Positions 23,849-32,643 of a stretch of DNA of 38,711 nucleotides are shown in pieces (within the stretch, counting starts at the first letter, position 1; each line of letters opens with the position of its first letter). The stretch is from an uncultured Bilophila sp. (GTDB lineage Bacteria; Desulfobacterota; Desulfovibrionia; Desulfovibrionales; Desulfovibrionaceae). The notes beneath the pieces are model-generated. The model was not told the DNA's origin. It was given only the letters and a program-made list of their open reading frames with translations, and did not search any database. The stretch covers positions 1 to 38,711 of the forward strand of contig CAJUHZ010000022.1 of NCBI GenBank assembly GCA_910585945.1, read 5' to 3'. The position numbers were made by a program, and so were the translations under genes.

Positions 23849-26800
23849 GCTCGACTTCGGCATGGCTTTCTTCCGAGAGGCGTGCCTCGACAGGTTTGCC
23901 CCCCCAGCGATACATATCCTGCTGAAAGGCAGGGCAGGGCGCAACGCGCCAACGCGGGCCAAGCTGCATACGGCAATGCACCCCATCCAGAAAAAACGTC
24001 AGTTGAACCTCTGTATGGCCCTTATAACGCTCAAGTATAGCTTTAAGTTCAGAGAGACCACTGCCGACGAGCCGAGCAGAATCAAGTTCGTAGGAAAGCG
24101 GCGCATCGCTGACCTGACACGCTTCAGCCAGGCTCTGCACCGAAATCGCCCGTAACTTGATTTCCCGCACGGGAGCTTCCTCGCCCTCATCACCGCTGTC
24201 CCCGGCGTCCTGACCAGGGGAAGTTCCCTCTCGGCTGTCAATAACCGCAGTGAGCAGCAATGGCTGCTCGCTTGTCAGGAGTTCACGCGCCTCTGCCAAC
24301 TCTTCAGTAAAAAATGTCACCTCAGCGGAGGCGCTGAGATCTTCCACATTGACGAACGCCATTCGGTTGCCGCGTTTATTGAGGATTTCCCGCATAGTCG
24401 TCACCAGCACGGCACATTTTATTGTCGCCTTGGCGGCCATGTCGCGCGCGTCTTCCAGTTGAACAAGGCCAAGACGGCCAAGTTCATGGTGATAGGGCTG
24501 CAAGGGATGACTCGTCAGAAAGAAGCCGAGAGACTCCTTCTCAAAACGCAGTTTTTCCTCTTCATCCCATTCAGGGGCCTCCTGTTCAGCGCAGGCAAAG
24601 CCAAGCCCGCCGATCTGCTTTTCCTCCGCAACGGGCGCGAGAGCCAGCAGAGAAACCTGATTGGACTGCCGCTCCTTGATTTTCTTCTGGGCGCGAGTCA
24701 CGACCGTATCAAGCGCGGCGAGCATTCCCGCTCGCGTGCAGCCAAAATCGTCGCACGCTCCGCCTTTGATGAGACTTTCCAGAACCCGCTTGGTGACCTT
24801 GCGCAGGTTCACCCGGCTGCAGAGATCAAGCAGAGAAGCGAAGGGACCGTTTGCTTCACGCGCTTCCACAATTTCCCGTATGGCTTCATCCCCCACATTT
24901 TTGATCCCGCCCATTCCGTACACGACGCTCCCGTCTCGCACGATGAATTCACGGCGGCTGAGCTGCACCGTAGGTTTGCGGACTTCAATATCCATATCGC
25001 GGCAGGCGGCGATATATTTCAGGATCTTGTCCTGATTGCCGATTTCCGACGTCAGCAGGGCGGCCATGAACTCCACTTTGTAGTGGGTTTTCAGAAATGC
25101 CGTATGGTAGGAAATGAGCGCGTAGGCCGCCGAGTGGGATTTATTGAAGCCGTACTCGGCAAATTTCTCCATCAGGTCAAAAATTTCAGTTGCCTTGGCT
25201 TTGGGGGTGTCATGAGCAACCGCGCCATCCACAAACTGCGAACGCTCCTTGGCCATGGCCTCCGCATTCTTTTTCCCCATCGCGCGTCGCAGCAAATCCG
25301 CTCCCCCCAGCGTGTAGCCGGCTACAATCTGGGCGATTTGCATGACCTGTTCCTGATAGACGATGACTCCGTAAGTATCTTTCAGGCAGGATTCAAGAGA
25401 AGGGAGAGGGTATTCGACTTTCACCTCGCCATGTTTGCGTTTGATGAATTCATCCACCATGCCCGATCCGAGCGGACCGGGACGATAGAGCGCCAGCATG
25501 GCGATAATATCCTCAAAACAGTTTGGACGAAGCATGCGCAAGTATTGACGCATGCCCGAGCTTTCCACCTGGAAAACGCCGTCAGTGTCGCCACGGGAGA
25601 AAACATCGTATGTCTGCGGGTCGTTCAGGGGCAGGGTATCCAGATCGGGGGGCGTCTTGCCCTGTTCGGAAATGGCTTTCAGGGTATTGTCGATGAGCGT
25701 CATGGTGCGCAGACCGAGAAAGTCGAATTTCACCAGCCCGACTTTTTCCACCATTTTCATGTCAAACTGGGTGACAAGTTCGCCCTTCTTTCCCCGGTAC
25801 AGCGGCAGGTATTCCTCCATGGGCTTGTCGGATACGACAACCCCGGCCGCATGGGTTGAGGCGTGACGCGAAAGCCCTTCCAGCCGCATCGAAATATCGA
25901 TGAGCCGACGGATGATCGAATCATCCTTGTAGAGCGCGGCCAGTTCTGGCTCGGCGTCCAGGGCTTTCTTGATCGTCATCTTCAGATCGTCGGGGATCAA
26001 CTTGGCGATGCGATCCGTTTCCTTGAACGAAAGATCCAGCGCGCGCCCCACATCGCGCACGACGGCTTTGGCCTTCATTTTACCGAAGGTGGTGATCTGC
26101 GCCACCGAGTCCGCGCCGTACTTGCGGGTGACATAGCGGATGACTTCGCCGCGCTTGTCTTCGCAAAAATCCACGTCGATATCGGGGAGGCTGACGCGTT
26201 CAATGTTCAGGAAGCGTTCAAACAACAGGTTGTACGGCAGAGGATCCAGGTTGGTGATGCGCAAGGCCCAGGCCACCACCGAGCCTGCGGCCGATCCCCT
26301 CCCCGGTCCGACAGGGATATCATGGTCTTTCGCCCAGTTGATAAAATCCTGCACAATGAGGAAATAGCCCGGGAACCCCATCTCGCAGATAACCCGAAGC
26401 TCCCGCTCCAGGCGTTCCCAATACATGGCATGGTCAAGCGTGTCCCGATCCGGATGTTGTTCAAGACGCTTTTTCAGCCCGTCTCGCGCCAAACGCTGGA
26501 ATTCGGTTTCCAGAGTCATGCCTTCCGGAAGTTCATAGACCGGGAAATAGTGGTGGGAAAAGTCCATTTCCACGCAGCATTCTTCCGCAATGCGCACGGT
26601 ATTGGCCAGAGCCTCGGGCACATGGCCAAAATCCTTTTCCATCTCTTCGGACGATTTATAATAAAGATCGCGCGCCTCAAAACGCATTCGCTTGGGATCG
26701 TTGACCTTTGCCTGGGTCTGGATGCACAGGAGCACGTCATGGGCTTCCACATCGTCCGCATTCAAATAATGGCAGTCGTTGGTCGCCACCAGGGGCGTTT

Positions 26801-27410
26801 TGGTATGTTCGGCCAGTTCCAGCAGCTTCGCATTCAGAAGCGCCTGGTCGGGGAGGGCGTTCGACTGAACTTCAAGGTAAAAACCATCCCTGAAAATGCT
26901 CCGGTATTCATGGGTCAGGGCAATGGCCTCATCAAACGTGCCGCCCCCCTTCAGCAAACGGTTGTGTCCAAGCAGGGTCCGGGGAATTTCTCCTGCCAGA
27001 CATGCGGACAAGGCGATAAGGCCATCGCTGTATTTGCGCAGCAATTCCTTGTCCACTCGCGGCTTGTAGTGAAAGCCGTCCAGAAAACCACGAGAGACGA
27101 GGCGTACAAGATTATGGTAGCCTTCATTATTTTTGGCCAGCAGGATCAAATGGTGCCTGACCCGCGCCCATTCCGAATTTTTATCCGTATGATCATGCGT
27201 GACGTATACTTCGCAGCCTATGACGGGTTTCAGCCCATAGCTTTTGCAGGTCGTGTAGAAATAGGCCGCCCCGTAGAGGTTGCCGTGGTCGGTGATGGCG
27301 GCCGCCGGCATACCGAAATCCTTGGCCCTGGCGCACAGATCGTTAAGGCGGATGGCTCCGTCAAGCAGGCTGTATTCCGTATGACAATGCAGATGCACGA
27401 ATTCGGACAT
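23838..27410 (-). CDS. dnaE: DNA polymerase III alpha subunit
   Basis: DnaE is the replicative polymerase. At 1190 residues it has the expected length. An N-terminal PHP domain (HLHCHTEYSLLDGA, TDHGNLYG) is followed by the polymerase core. The catalytic aspartates are in PDIDVDF near residues 409-415 beside GPGRGSAAGS. LALYRPGPLGSGM, YQEQVMQIAQIVAGY and FNKSHSAAYALISYHTA follow. A helix-hairpin-helix and OB-fold region near residues 1000-1100 (RGNRMAFVNVEDLSASAEV) binds DNA. It leads the - strand unit followed by queD, DUF4390 and ntrY, and is divergent from the HD gene. Confidence 0.97.
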   Translation of the reverse strand: MSEFVHLHCHTEYSLLDGAIRLNDLCARAKDFGMPAAAITDHGNLYGAAYFYTTCKSYGLKPVIGCEVYVTHDHTDKNSEWARVRHHLILLAKNNEGYHNLVRLVSRGFLDGFHYKPRVDKELLRKYSDGLIALSACLAGEIPRTLLGHNRLLKGGGTFDEAIALTHEYRSIFRDGFYLEVQSNALPDQALLNAKLLELAEHTKTPLVATNDCHYLNADDVEAHDVLLCIQTQAKVNDPKRMRFEARDLYYKSSEEMEKDFGHVPEALANTVRIAEECCVEMDFSHHYFPVYELPEGMTLETEFQRLARDGLKKRLEQHPDRDTLDHAMYWERLERELRVICEMGFPGYFLIVQDFINWAKDHDIPVGPGRGSAAGSVVAWALRITNLDPLPYNLLFERFLNIERVSLPDIDVDFCEDKRGEVIRYVTRKYGADSVAQITTFGKMKAKAVVRDVGRALDLSFKETDRIAKLIPDDLKMTIKKALDAEPELAALYKDDSIIRRLIDISMRLEGLSRHASTHAAGVVVSDKPMEEYLPLYRGKKGELVTQFDMKMVEKVGLVKFDFLGLRTMTLIDNTLKAISEQGKTPPDLDTLPLNDPQTYDVFSRGDTDGVFQVESSGMRQYLRMLRPNCFEDIIAMLALYRPGPLGSGMVDEFIKRKHGEVKVEYPLPSLESCLKDTYGVIVYQEQVMQIAQIVAGYTLGGADLLRRAMGKKNAEAMAKERSQFVDGAVAHDTPKAKATEIFDLMEKFAEYGFNKSHSAAYALISYHTAFLKTHYKVEFMAALLTSEIGNQDKILKYIAACRDMDIEVRKPTVQLSRREFIVRDGSVVYGMGGIKNVGDEAIREIVEAREANGPFASLLDLCSRVNLRKVTKRVLESLIKGGACDDFGCTRAGMLAALDTVVTRAQKKIKERQSNQVSLLALAPVAEEKQIGGLGFACAEQEAPEWDEEEKLRFEKESLGFFLTSHPLQPYHHELGRLGLVQLEDARDMAAKATIKCAVLVTTMREILNKRGNRMAFVNVEDLSASAEVTFFTEELAEARELLTSEQPLLLTAVIDSREGTSPGQDAGDSGDEGEEAPVREIKLRAISVQSLAEACQVSDAPLSYELDSARLVGSGLSELKAILERYKGHTEVQLTFFLDGVHCRMQLGPRWRVAPCPAFQQDMYRWGGKPVEARLSEESHAEVEHVA

Positions 27411-27540
27411 AAGGCTCCCACAGAAAAATCTTTTTTTGTTTCTTCTACCAGATCAGCCTTCGCCCCACAATCGGGTCCGGGGCAGTGGAACAGACCGACG
27501 CCGCTTGCGTCGCGTCTGGTCCAGGCGTAAGAGCAACCTC

Positions 27541-28401
27541 ATGAATACGCCCAAATCGAATGTTGACACGGCTCAAAACGGGCCGCTCCAGGCGTCTTGT
27601 CCGCTCTGGGCGGATATCATCACGCACAAGAGACGTTTTGATGATTTTGTCGACCACTACCAGCAAGGGCCGCACCGCCCCATGATCGATCTCAAACGCC
27701 GGCATTCCTCCTGTGTCCTTGCAAATGGAGAGCGTCTTGTTCTGGCCGAAGGGTTGAACGGCGAGATTGGAAGGGCTGCCTTGCTGGGGGCGCTCTATCA
27801 CGATGTGGGGCGCTTTCCCCAGGTAGTCCGCTGGGGAACATTTAACGATGCAGCTTCCACCAACCACGGCGCTCTGGGCGTCCGTGTCCTGAAACGGGAA
27901 AACATGCTCGAGGGCGAAACTGCCTGCGTACGCGGAATAGTTCTGAGTTCGGTTGCACTGCACAACCGTTATATACTGCCCCCGCGTCTGCCCAAGGCTG
28001 TTTTGACAGTGACCTGCCTGGTCCGCGATGCTGACAAGCTGGATATTATGCGAATCATGGCGGAGCATGTGAATGCCGTCAACCCCGGGGATGAAGTGGT
28101 TCTTCGCGTCCGCAACGAGCCTGACAAATGGTCCCCCCACATAGCGGAGATGGTGCTCAAAGGAATGGTGCCAAGTTACAAAGATCTTGTTTATATCAAT
28201 GATTTCAGGATGCTGCTTGGAACGTGGCTTGAAGACCTGTATTTCCCGGCGGCGCGTGCGCAGATGGCGGTTTCCGGCCATCTGGAGGCTGTTCTTTCCG
28301 GCCTGCCAGACGCGCCGGCGCTCCGCGACGCACGCGAACGGCTTTTTTCCCTGCTGGAGCGGGAAAAACAGGCTTCCCACCATGCGCGCCCGTCTTCATG
28401 A
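27541..28401 (+). CDS. HD-domain phosphohydrolase
   Basis: The 286-residue cytoplasmic protein has a metal-binding HD set: H55, then H87-D88 in GALYHDVGRF, a distal NHGALGVRVL and RDADKLDIMRI with the final aspartate near residue 165. Such proteins hydrolyse phosphate esters, often of nucleotides; the substrate is not evident. The gene starts with ATG 27541 after a weak ribosome site (longer in-frame starts run back to 27436). It is divergent from dnaE across 130 bp, where a hairpin near 27500-27525 precedes it. Its end overlaps the next reading frame by 20 bp. Confidence 0.8.
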   Translation: MNTPKSNVDTAQNGPLQASCPLWADIITHKRRFDDFVDHYQQGPHRPMIDLKRRHSSCVLANGERLVLAEGLNGEIGRAALLGALYHDVGRFPQVVRWGTFNDAASTNHGALGVRVLKRENMLEGETACVRGIVLSSVALHNRYILPPRLPKAVLTVTCLVRDADKLDIMRIMAEHVNAVNPGDEVVLRVRNEPDKWSPHIAEMVLKGMVPSYKDLVYINDFRMLLGTWLEDLYFPAARAQMAVSGHLEAVLSGLPDAPALRDARERLFSLLEREKQASHHARPSS

Positions 28402-28870
28402 TATGCTGCTGGGCATGGCCCGGCATGACCTGACGGACGTGTGCCGCCTGTTCGCCCTTGAGAGGCTTCTCTTTTTTTCCAACCCAGGTCATTCATCATC
28501 CGCCCGACACGGCGCGCAAGAAGAATGCAGGTATGGGAATACGTCTCATCATGCCGCTGTATTGCCGTTTGTCCTGCATGGGGCAGGGTGGAGCGCCGCA
28601 CAGGAACTCATGGCGGAGGCCCTTGAATCAGCCCCTGTTCTTCTTGTGCTGGACTACAGGCAGCCGGAACGCAACCTGGACTTCCCCGCCGTGTGGCTGG
28701 CAGCAGAAGCGGAGCGGATACATGGCGACGCCAGGCATCGTGTCGCCTGGCGTCAATTCATGGATCGTGGAGGTATTGAAGCATTTGTGCGCGGCACGCC
28801 GCTGCGCCGCGTTCCTGTGTGCGGAGGCGCAGCAAGTCTTGTGCTTATGGCGTCGGCTGCACCCCCTTGA
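28382..28870 (+). pseudogene. SAM-dependent methyltransferase, N-terminal half missing
   Basis: The C-terminal half of this 162-residue frame fits class I methyltransferases. It contains HAAVLPFVLHGAGWSAAQEL, then LLVLDYRQPERNLDFPAVWL, AERIHGDARHRV, FMDRGGIEAFV and GGAASLVL. The N-terminal part lacks the glycine-rich SAM-binding motif (VLDxGxGxG type) that should come first. About 60-80 residues therefore appear lost between the short leader and the HAAV segment. It starts within the HD gene (ATG 28382) and its end overlaps the convergent DUF3179 gene by 26 bp. It may still be expressed, but catalysis is not expected. Confidence 0.5.
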
Positions 28871-29990
28871 CGAGTGCGGAATCGGGCACAACTGAAGGAC
28901 CAGGAACCAGCAGGGTTTCCGGGTGGAACGCGGCCCACGCGAACCAGAAAGCGTACATGCCGAAAAATTCGTCCAGACGCGCATCCTTCAGCTTACCCGA
29001 AAGGGCCGTGCCGTCATAACTCCAGGTTGATCGGGTATCCACATCCACCAATCTGCCGTTTTCTTCGGTGAACAACACTGGGCTGTCCCACACCGTGCGG
29101 TCAAATACCCTTACGACATTCAGGCGCGGATCCAGTACAGCCAACATGGGGGTAGGCCCAAGAAAAAAATTCACCACTTTTTTTTGGCGAACGTAGGTCT
29201 CGTCTACCGCCAGCATGAGGTTTTCGTACTCGAGACCAAGAATACGGTTCTTGGCCGGAAGTCGGTTGTCCATATGCGTCACATGGTAGGGGATCTGTTC
29301 GTTATCATAGTAGTTGCCGGGGGTGATGTACGATCCATATGGATCCCTTCCGTATGCCTTGCGGGTACTGCGTGGAGGCGCAAGAACCTGCGCATTCGGG
29401 TAGGCATTGCGCGCGTACTCCCAGGTTGTCCACCAAACAGGCACATAGGCAAGCCCCTTGCCGGCCAATGGACCGTCAAAGGCCATGCCAAGAAGCTGCA
29501 TCCACAAACTGCCGGTATTTCGATCCACCAGCACGCTGTTGCAGTTGTAGAGCCGGCCTTCGGTATCAAAAACGAGCTGCATTCCTTCGACATCCGTTTT
29601 ATACACCGCCAGGCAACCAGAGATCGGCGCGTAGGTGACGCAGTAGCTTTTTCCATTGATGAACTCGTTCAAAACCTCATGCCACACCATGATTTTTTGC
29701 GGGTAAATGCGCGGTCCATCAGGAAAAAAAACCACAAAAACAGCCTCGCGCCTGTCCATGGTCAGCTCGGCATCATGGATCGTCATGTATTTTGTCCGGT
29801 TGATGGACGGAATTGCGCCATAGCCCACAGCGGTCTTGGTCAAATCGTCAAAAATGGCCTGTAAATCCTGCTGGGAACGGGGAGCCGCCAGGGATGGAGC
29901 GCCCCAGGTCAAAAGCCCAAGACAGATCCCCAAAAAAATAAAACTGAAATGAGACGCCGCCCGGCGTGACATCCTGAAAACGAAATTCAT
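28845..29990 (-). CDS. DUF3179-domain exported protein
   Basis: The 381-residue protein has an N-terminal signal peptide (about residues 10-33, ending GAPSLAAP). DUF3179 then covers most of the rest. Its hallmarks are VVFFPDGPRIYPQKIMVWHE, the pair of Cys in KSYCVTYAPISGCLAVY, RLYNCNSVLVDRNTGSLWMQ and TWEYARNAYPNAQVL. Family function is unknown; it is expected to be periplasmic. ATG 29990 follows AAGGAG at ideal spacing, so the longer reading from 30083 is rejected. Confidence 0.85.
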   Translation of the reverse strand: MNFVFRMSRRAASHFSFIFLGICLGLLTWGAPSLAAPRSQQDLQAIFDDLTKTAVGYGAIPSINRTKYMTIHDAELTMDRREAVFVVFFPDGPRIYPQKIMVWHEVLNEFINGKSYCVTYAPISGCLAVYKTDVEGMQLVFDTEGRLYNCNSVLVDRNTGSLWMQLLGMAFDGPLAGKGLAYVPVWWTTWEYARNAYPNAQVLAPPRSTRKAYGRDPYGSYITPGNYYDNEQIPYHVTHMDNRLPAKNRILGLEYENLMLAVDETYVRQKKVVNFFLGPTPMLAVLDPRLNVVRVFDRTVWDSPVLFTEENGRLVDVDTRSTWSYDGTALSGKLKDARLDEFFGMYAFWFAWAAFHPETLLVPGPSVVPDSALVKGVQPTP

Positions 29991-30062
29991 AATAGAAACT
30001 CCTTGAAAGAAAGCCGTTTTGGGGGCTTCGATTTTCGGCCCGCACAAGGTCGCCAGCCCAAA

Positions 30063-30096
30063 AACAGTCGCTGTCCCATTCATCGGCTGTTTTTTT
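30063..30096 (+). terminator. Terminator-like hairpin with T-run
   Basis: AACAGTCG (30063-30070) pairs with CGGCTGTT (30084-30091) with one G-U pair, and T bases continue to 30096. On the + strand it would stop transcripts running antisense to the DUF3179 gene. In the other direction it also has a few T bases, so it may be bidirectional or lie in the DUF3179 leader. Confidence 0.35.
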
Positions 30097-30201
30097 ATTT
30101 GGAATAGATCTCCGGCTGCTCAAAGGACGCATGGCGTCGAGAGCATTCGCAAACAGGAGAGGCGGAAAACGACAGGAACAAAAGGGTGGGAATGGAGGAC
30201 T

Positions 30202-30240
30202 TTGTATTTTTGGAAAAAAGTTTACATAATTTACATTATG
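30202..30240 (+). promoter_or_regulatory. Possible promoter with overlapping palindrome for the RdgC-like gene
   Basis: TTGTAT (30202-30207) and CATAAT (30225-30230) are separated by 17 bp, a plausible though weak -35 with a good -10. The -10 is the left arm of a palindrome, CATAAT-TTAC-ATTATG (30225-30240), a natural site for a dimeric regulator. Confidence 0.35.
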
Positions 30241-30396
30241 GGACATTTTTTGATTTCTCGAACCGTCTGAAAAGAAAGCCTTTTCCCCCAACGCCCCCCA
30301 AAAACCGGTCACTCCCGCACCTGGCTTGCAAGGCCCATACACTTTGGCGTAGAACGGCCATTGTTCTTTTCGCTCACCTCAAACGCGGGACACCCT

Positions 30397-31011
30397 ATGG
30401 GACTTCTCGGCGCCAGTTGCGGTTTTACGCGGTTCAAAATCACGGAAAATGTTCCCAACGAGCTATGGGAACAGATCCCGTCCAAGCTGAAACAGTTCGC
30501 CTTTCGGGATATCGACGAAATCCCCGAGGAAAGAGCCTGGGGATGGGTCGCGTTTGAAGACATGCTTGATGTGGAATGGCGCTCCGCTCCACCGGACAAG
30601 GGAGCCTACCTGGCCTTTGCTTTCAGACTTGACACACGGCGTATCCCGCCTGCAGTGCTAAAAAAGCATGTCCAAATCGCTCTGCGCGAGGAAGAACAGC
30701 GAATCAGGGAACAAGGGAAAAAATTCATCGGGCGTGACAGAAAACTGGAACTCCGCGATCAGGTGCGCCTCCGCCTTCTGGGACGTTTTTTGCCAGTGCC
30801 AGCCGTCTTTGACATTGCCTGGAACACTGACGCCAATGTCGTGTATCTCGCCTCGACCCAGACGAAACTCATTGAGTTATTCATGGAATACTTTACGTTG
30901 ACGTTCGATCTCCACCTGGAGCCGCTGACGCCGTACTCCCTTGCTGCTTCCTTTCTGGATGATGCGGCCATACAGCGCCTGGACATGCTTGAACCCACAC
31001 GGTTCGCGTGA
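30397..31011 (+). CDS. RdgC-like recombination-associated protein, N-terminal module
   Basis: The 204-residue protein resembles the N-terminal part of RdgC (MGLLGASCGFTRFKI, then AFRDIDEIPEERAWGWVAFEDM). It has YLAFAFRLDTRRIPPAVLKKH, then RDRKLELRDQVRLRLLGRFLP, FDIAWNTDANVVYLAS and LFMEYFTLTFDLHLEPLTPY. RdgC is a DNA-binding protein limiting RecA recombination. E. coli RdgC is 303 residues, so this is about two thirds of it. The missing part may be the next gene. ATG 30397 fits family alignment better than 30361. Confidence 0.7.
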   Translation: MGLLGASCGFTRFKITENVPNELWEQIPSKLKQFAFRDIDEIPEERAWGWVAFEDMLDVEWRSAPPDKGAYLAFAFRLDTRRIPPAVLKKHVQIALREEEQRIREQGKKFIGRDRKLELRDQVRLRLLGRFLPVPAVFDIAWNTDANVVYLASTQTKLIELFMEYFTLTFDLHLEPLTPYSLAASFLDDAAIQRLDMLEPTRFA

Positions 31012-31096
31012 CCGCCGTTTTTGGAAAAACAATCCTCGTATGATATGCGCCTGAACTGGAATTCTTTAAAGAAGGCTTAAAAGCCTGGGGGACGCC

Positions 31097-31624
31097 ATGG
31101 ACGATTCCTGCGCGGGACAGACCACGGATACCGTACTTGGTCAGGAATTTCTGACCTGGCTCTGGTTTCGCAGTGAAAACCATCCCTTGGGCTTTCAGGA
31201 CAAGAACGGCTCTTTTACCGTGGCCATGGAACAGCGTATCGTCGTACAGGGCGGTGAGGGAGAAGCCTTGGAAACGGCCACAGTGGCCGGTTCCATGTCG
31301 CCACTGCGTGAAGCGCGATTGGGACTGCGTACCGGCAAAAAGGTCATCCGTGCTCTGGTCCGCTTCGAACGCGACGAATTGTCGTGGCAAGTCACCCTCA
31401 AGGCTGAGGATTTTTCGTTCGGAAGTTTTCGCACCCCTAAGGTTGAACACGATCCGGATGACGATCCGGATGCGTTGTTTCTGGAAAAAATGTACCTGAT
31501 GGAAACCTGTCTGGGATTTATTGATCTCTGTTACCGTGAGTTCATAACCCTGAGGCTTTCCTCCTCCGGCTGGAACGGGGAGGTACGGGAAATGGCGGCC
31601 TGGATGGCGGCGGAACGCCAGTAG
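31097..31624 (+). CDS. RdgC C-terminal-like protein
   Basis: The 175-residue protein contains FLTWLWFRSE, REARLGLRTGKKVIRALVRFE, a strand-rich SWQVTLKAEDFSF and DDDPDALFLEKMYLMETCLGF. These resemble the C-terminal region of RdgC, where a GKxVxxLxLxW segment is followed by an acidic loop and final helices. The gene has its own GGGGG site before ATG 31097. It is separated by 85 bp from the preceding RdgC-like gene with no frame continuity, so a split pair is more likely than a frameshift. The function of the split form is unknown. The next gene begins 5 bp after its stop. Confidence 0.55.
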   Translation: MDDSCAGQTTDTVLGQEFLTWLWFRSENHPLGFQDKNGSFTVAMEQRIVVQGGEGEALETATVAGSMSPLREARLGLRTGKKVIRALVRFERDELSWQVTLKAEDFSFGSFRTPKVEHDPDDDPDALFLEKMYLMETCLGFIDLCYREFITLRLSSSGWNGEVREMAAWMAAERQ

Positions 31625-31629
31625 AGGAT

Positions 31630-32643
31630 ATGACCGTGCGATCGGACGGTGCTGGCCTGGTCAGGCGACTGGTCAGAAAGACGCTTTGGATGCTTGTCGT
31701 TTTATGGGGCATCACCCTGGTGAGTTTCATCGTGATCCACCTTGCTCCCGGATCACCGAGCGATCTTCAGACAACATTGAACCCATACGCGGGAGAAGCC
31801 GCTCGGGCGCGTCTTGAAGCGTTGTATGGGATCGACCGCCCTCTTCACGAACAATATCTTGACTGGCTGTCCCGCATCATTCGGCTTGACTTCGGCATAT
31901 CCATGTCCAGCGACGCCCGCCCGGTCATGGAAAAAATAGGCGAACGGCTCCCCCTGACCATCGGGATGAACATCGCCTCGCTTTTGCTCACGCTGCTTGT
32001 TGCCATTCCTGTCGGCGTGCTTTCAGCCTGGAAGCAGGGATCGTTTTTTGATCGGGGGATGACCGTTCTGGTTTTTCTGGGCTTCGCCATGCCCGGCTTC
32101 TGGCTTGCGTTGCTGCTCATGCTGCATTTCGGGCTTGAACACCAGTGGCTTCCGATCTCGGGCCTGACGTCGCTTGATTTTGAGTCCTTTTCCCGGTGGG
32201 AGAAGCTTGTCGACATCGGAAGCCATCTCATTCTTCCCATTACGGTAATCACCGTGGGAAGTGTTGCGGGCATGTCGCGTTTCATGCGCGCGTCCATGCT
32301 TGAAGTGCTGCGCCAGGACTACATTCTGACGGCCCGAGCCAAGGGTCTCCCCACGCGGCTTGTCATCTTCCGTCATGCCTTGCGCAATGCGCTTTTGCCT
32401 GTCATCACTCTGCTCGGACTGTCCGTGCCGGGACTCATTGGCGGGAGCGTGATTATTGAAACCATCTTTGCCTTGCCCGGCCTGGGGCAACTGTTCTACA
32501 CGGCGGTCATGGCCAGAGATTATCCCCTGATCATGGGAAATCTTGTTCTTGGCGCAATACTCACGCTGGCAGGCAATATTGCCGCCGATATCGGTTATGG
32601 ACTTGCGGATCCCCGTATCCGGATGCAAGGTGGACGCCCATGA
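31630..32643 (+). CDS. ABC transporter permease, DppB/OppB type
   Basis: The 337-residue protein has the six-helix binding-protein-dependent permease layout for peptide or nickel import. A first helix (KTLWMLVVLWGITLVSFIVIHL) ends in APGSPSD. GIDRPLHEQYLDWLSRIIRLDFGIS follows, with core helices next and the EAA loop in RHALRNALLPVITLLGLSVPG. The C-terminus ends in ADPRIR. AGAGGAT lies before ATG 31630. It starts 5 bp after the RdgC C-terminal-like gene and overlaps dppC in ATGA. No substrate-binding protein or ATPase gene is nearby. Confidence 0.88.
   Translation: MTVRSDGAGLVRRLVRKTLWMLVVLWGITLVSFIVIHLAPGSPSDLQTTLNPYAGEAARARLEALYGIDRPLHEQYLDWLSRIIRLDFGISMSSDARPVMEKIGERLPLTIGMNIASLLLTLLVAIPVGVLSAWKQGSFFDRGMTVLVFLGFAMPGFWLALLLMLHFGLEHQWLPISGLTSLDFESFSRWEKLVDIGSHLILPITVITVGSVAGMSRFMRASMLEVLRQDYILTARAKGLPTRLVIFRHALRNALLPVITLLGLSVPGLIGGSVIIETIFALPGLGQLFYTAVMARDYPLIMGNLVLGAILTLAGNIAADIGYGLADPRIRMQGGRP

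Larger units (their letters stand above)
29991..30396. other. Divergent intergenic region between DUF3179 and rdgC-like genes
   Basis: No gene is recognised in this 406-bp gap. It contains a candidate + strand promoter near 30202, a palindrome at 30225-30240 and a terminator-like hairpin near 30063-30096. Two short A/T-rich stretches (near 30000 and 30265), each holding GAAAGAAAGCC-like sequence, loosely resemble the family-1 repeat core. Confidence 0.4.
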
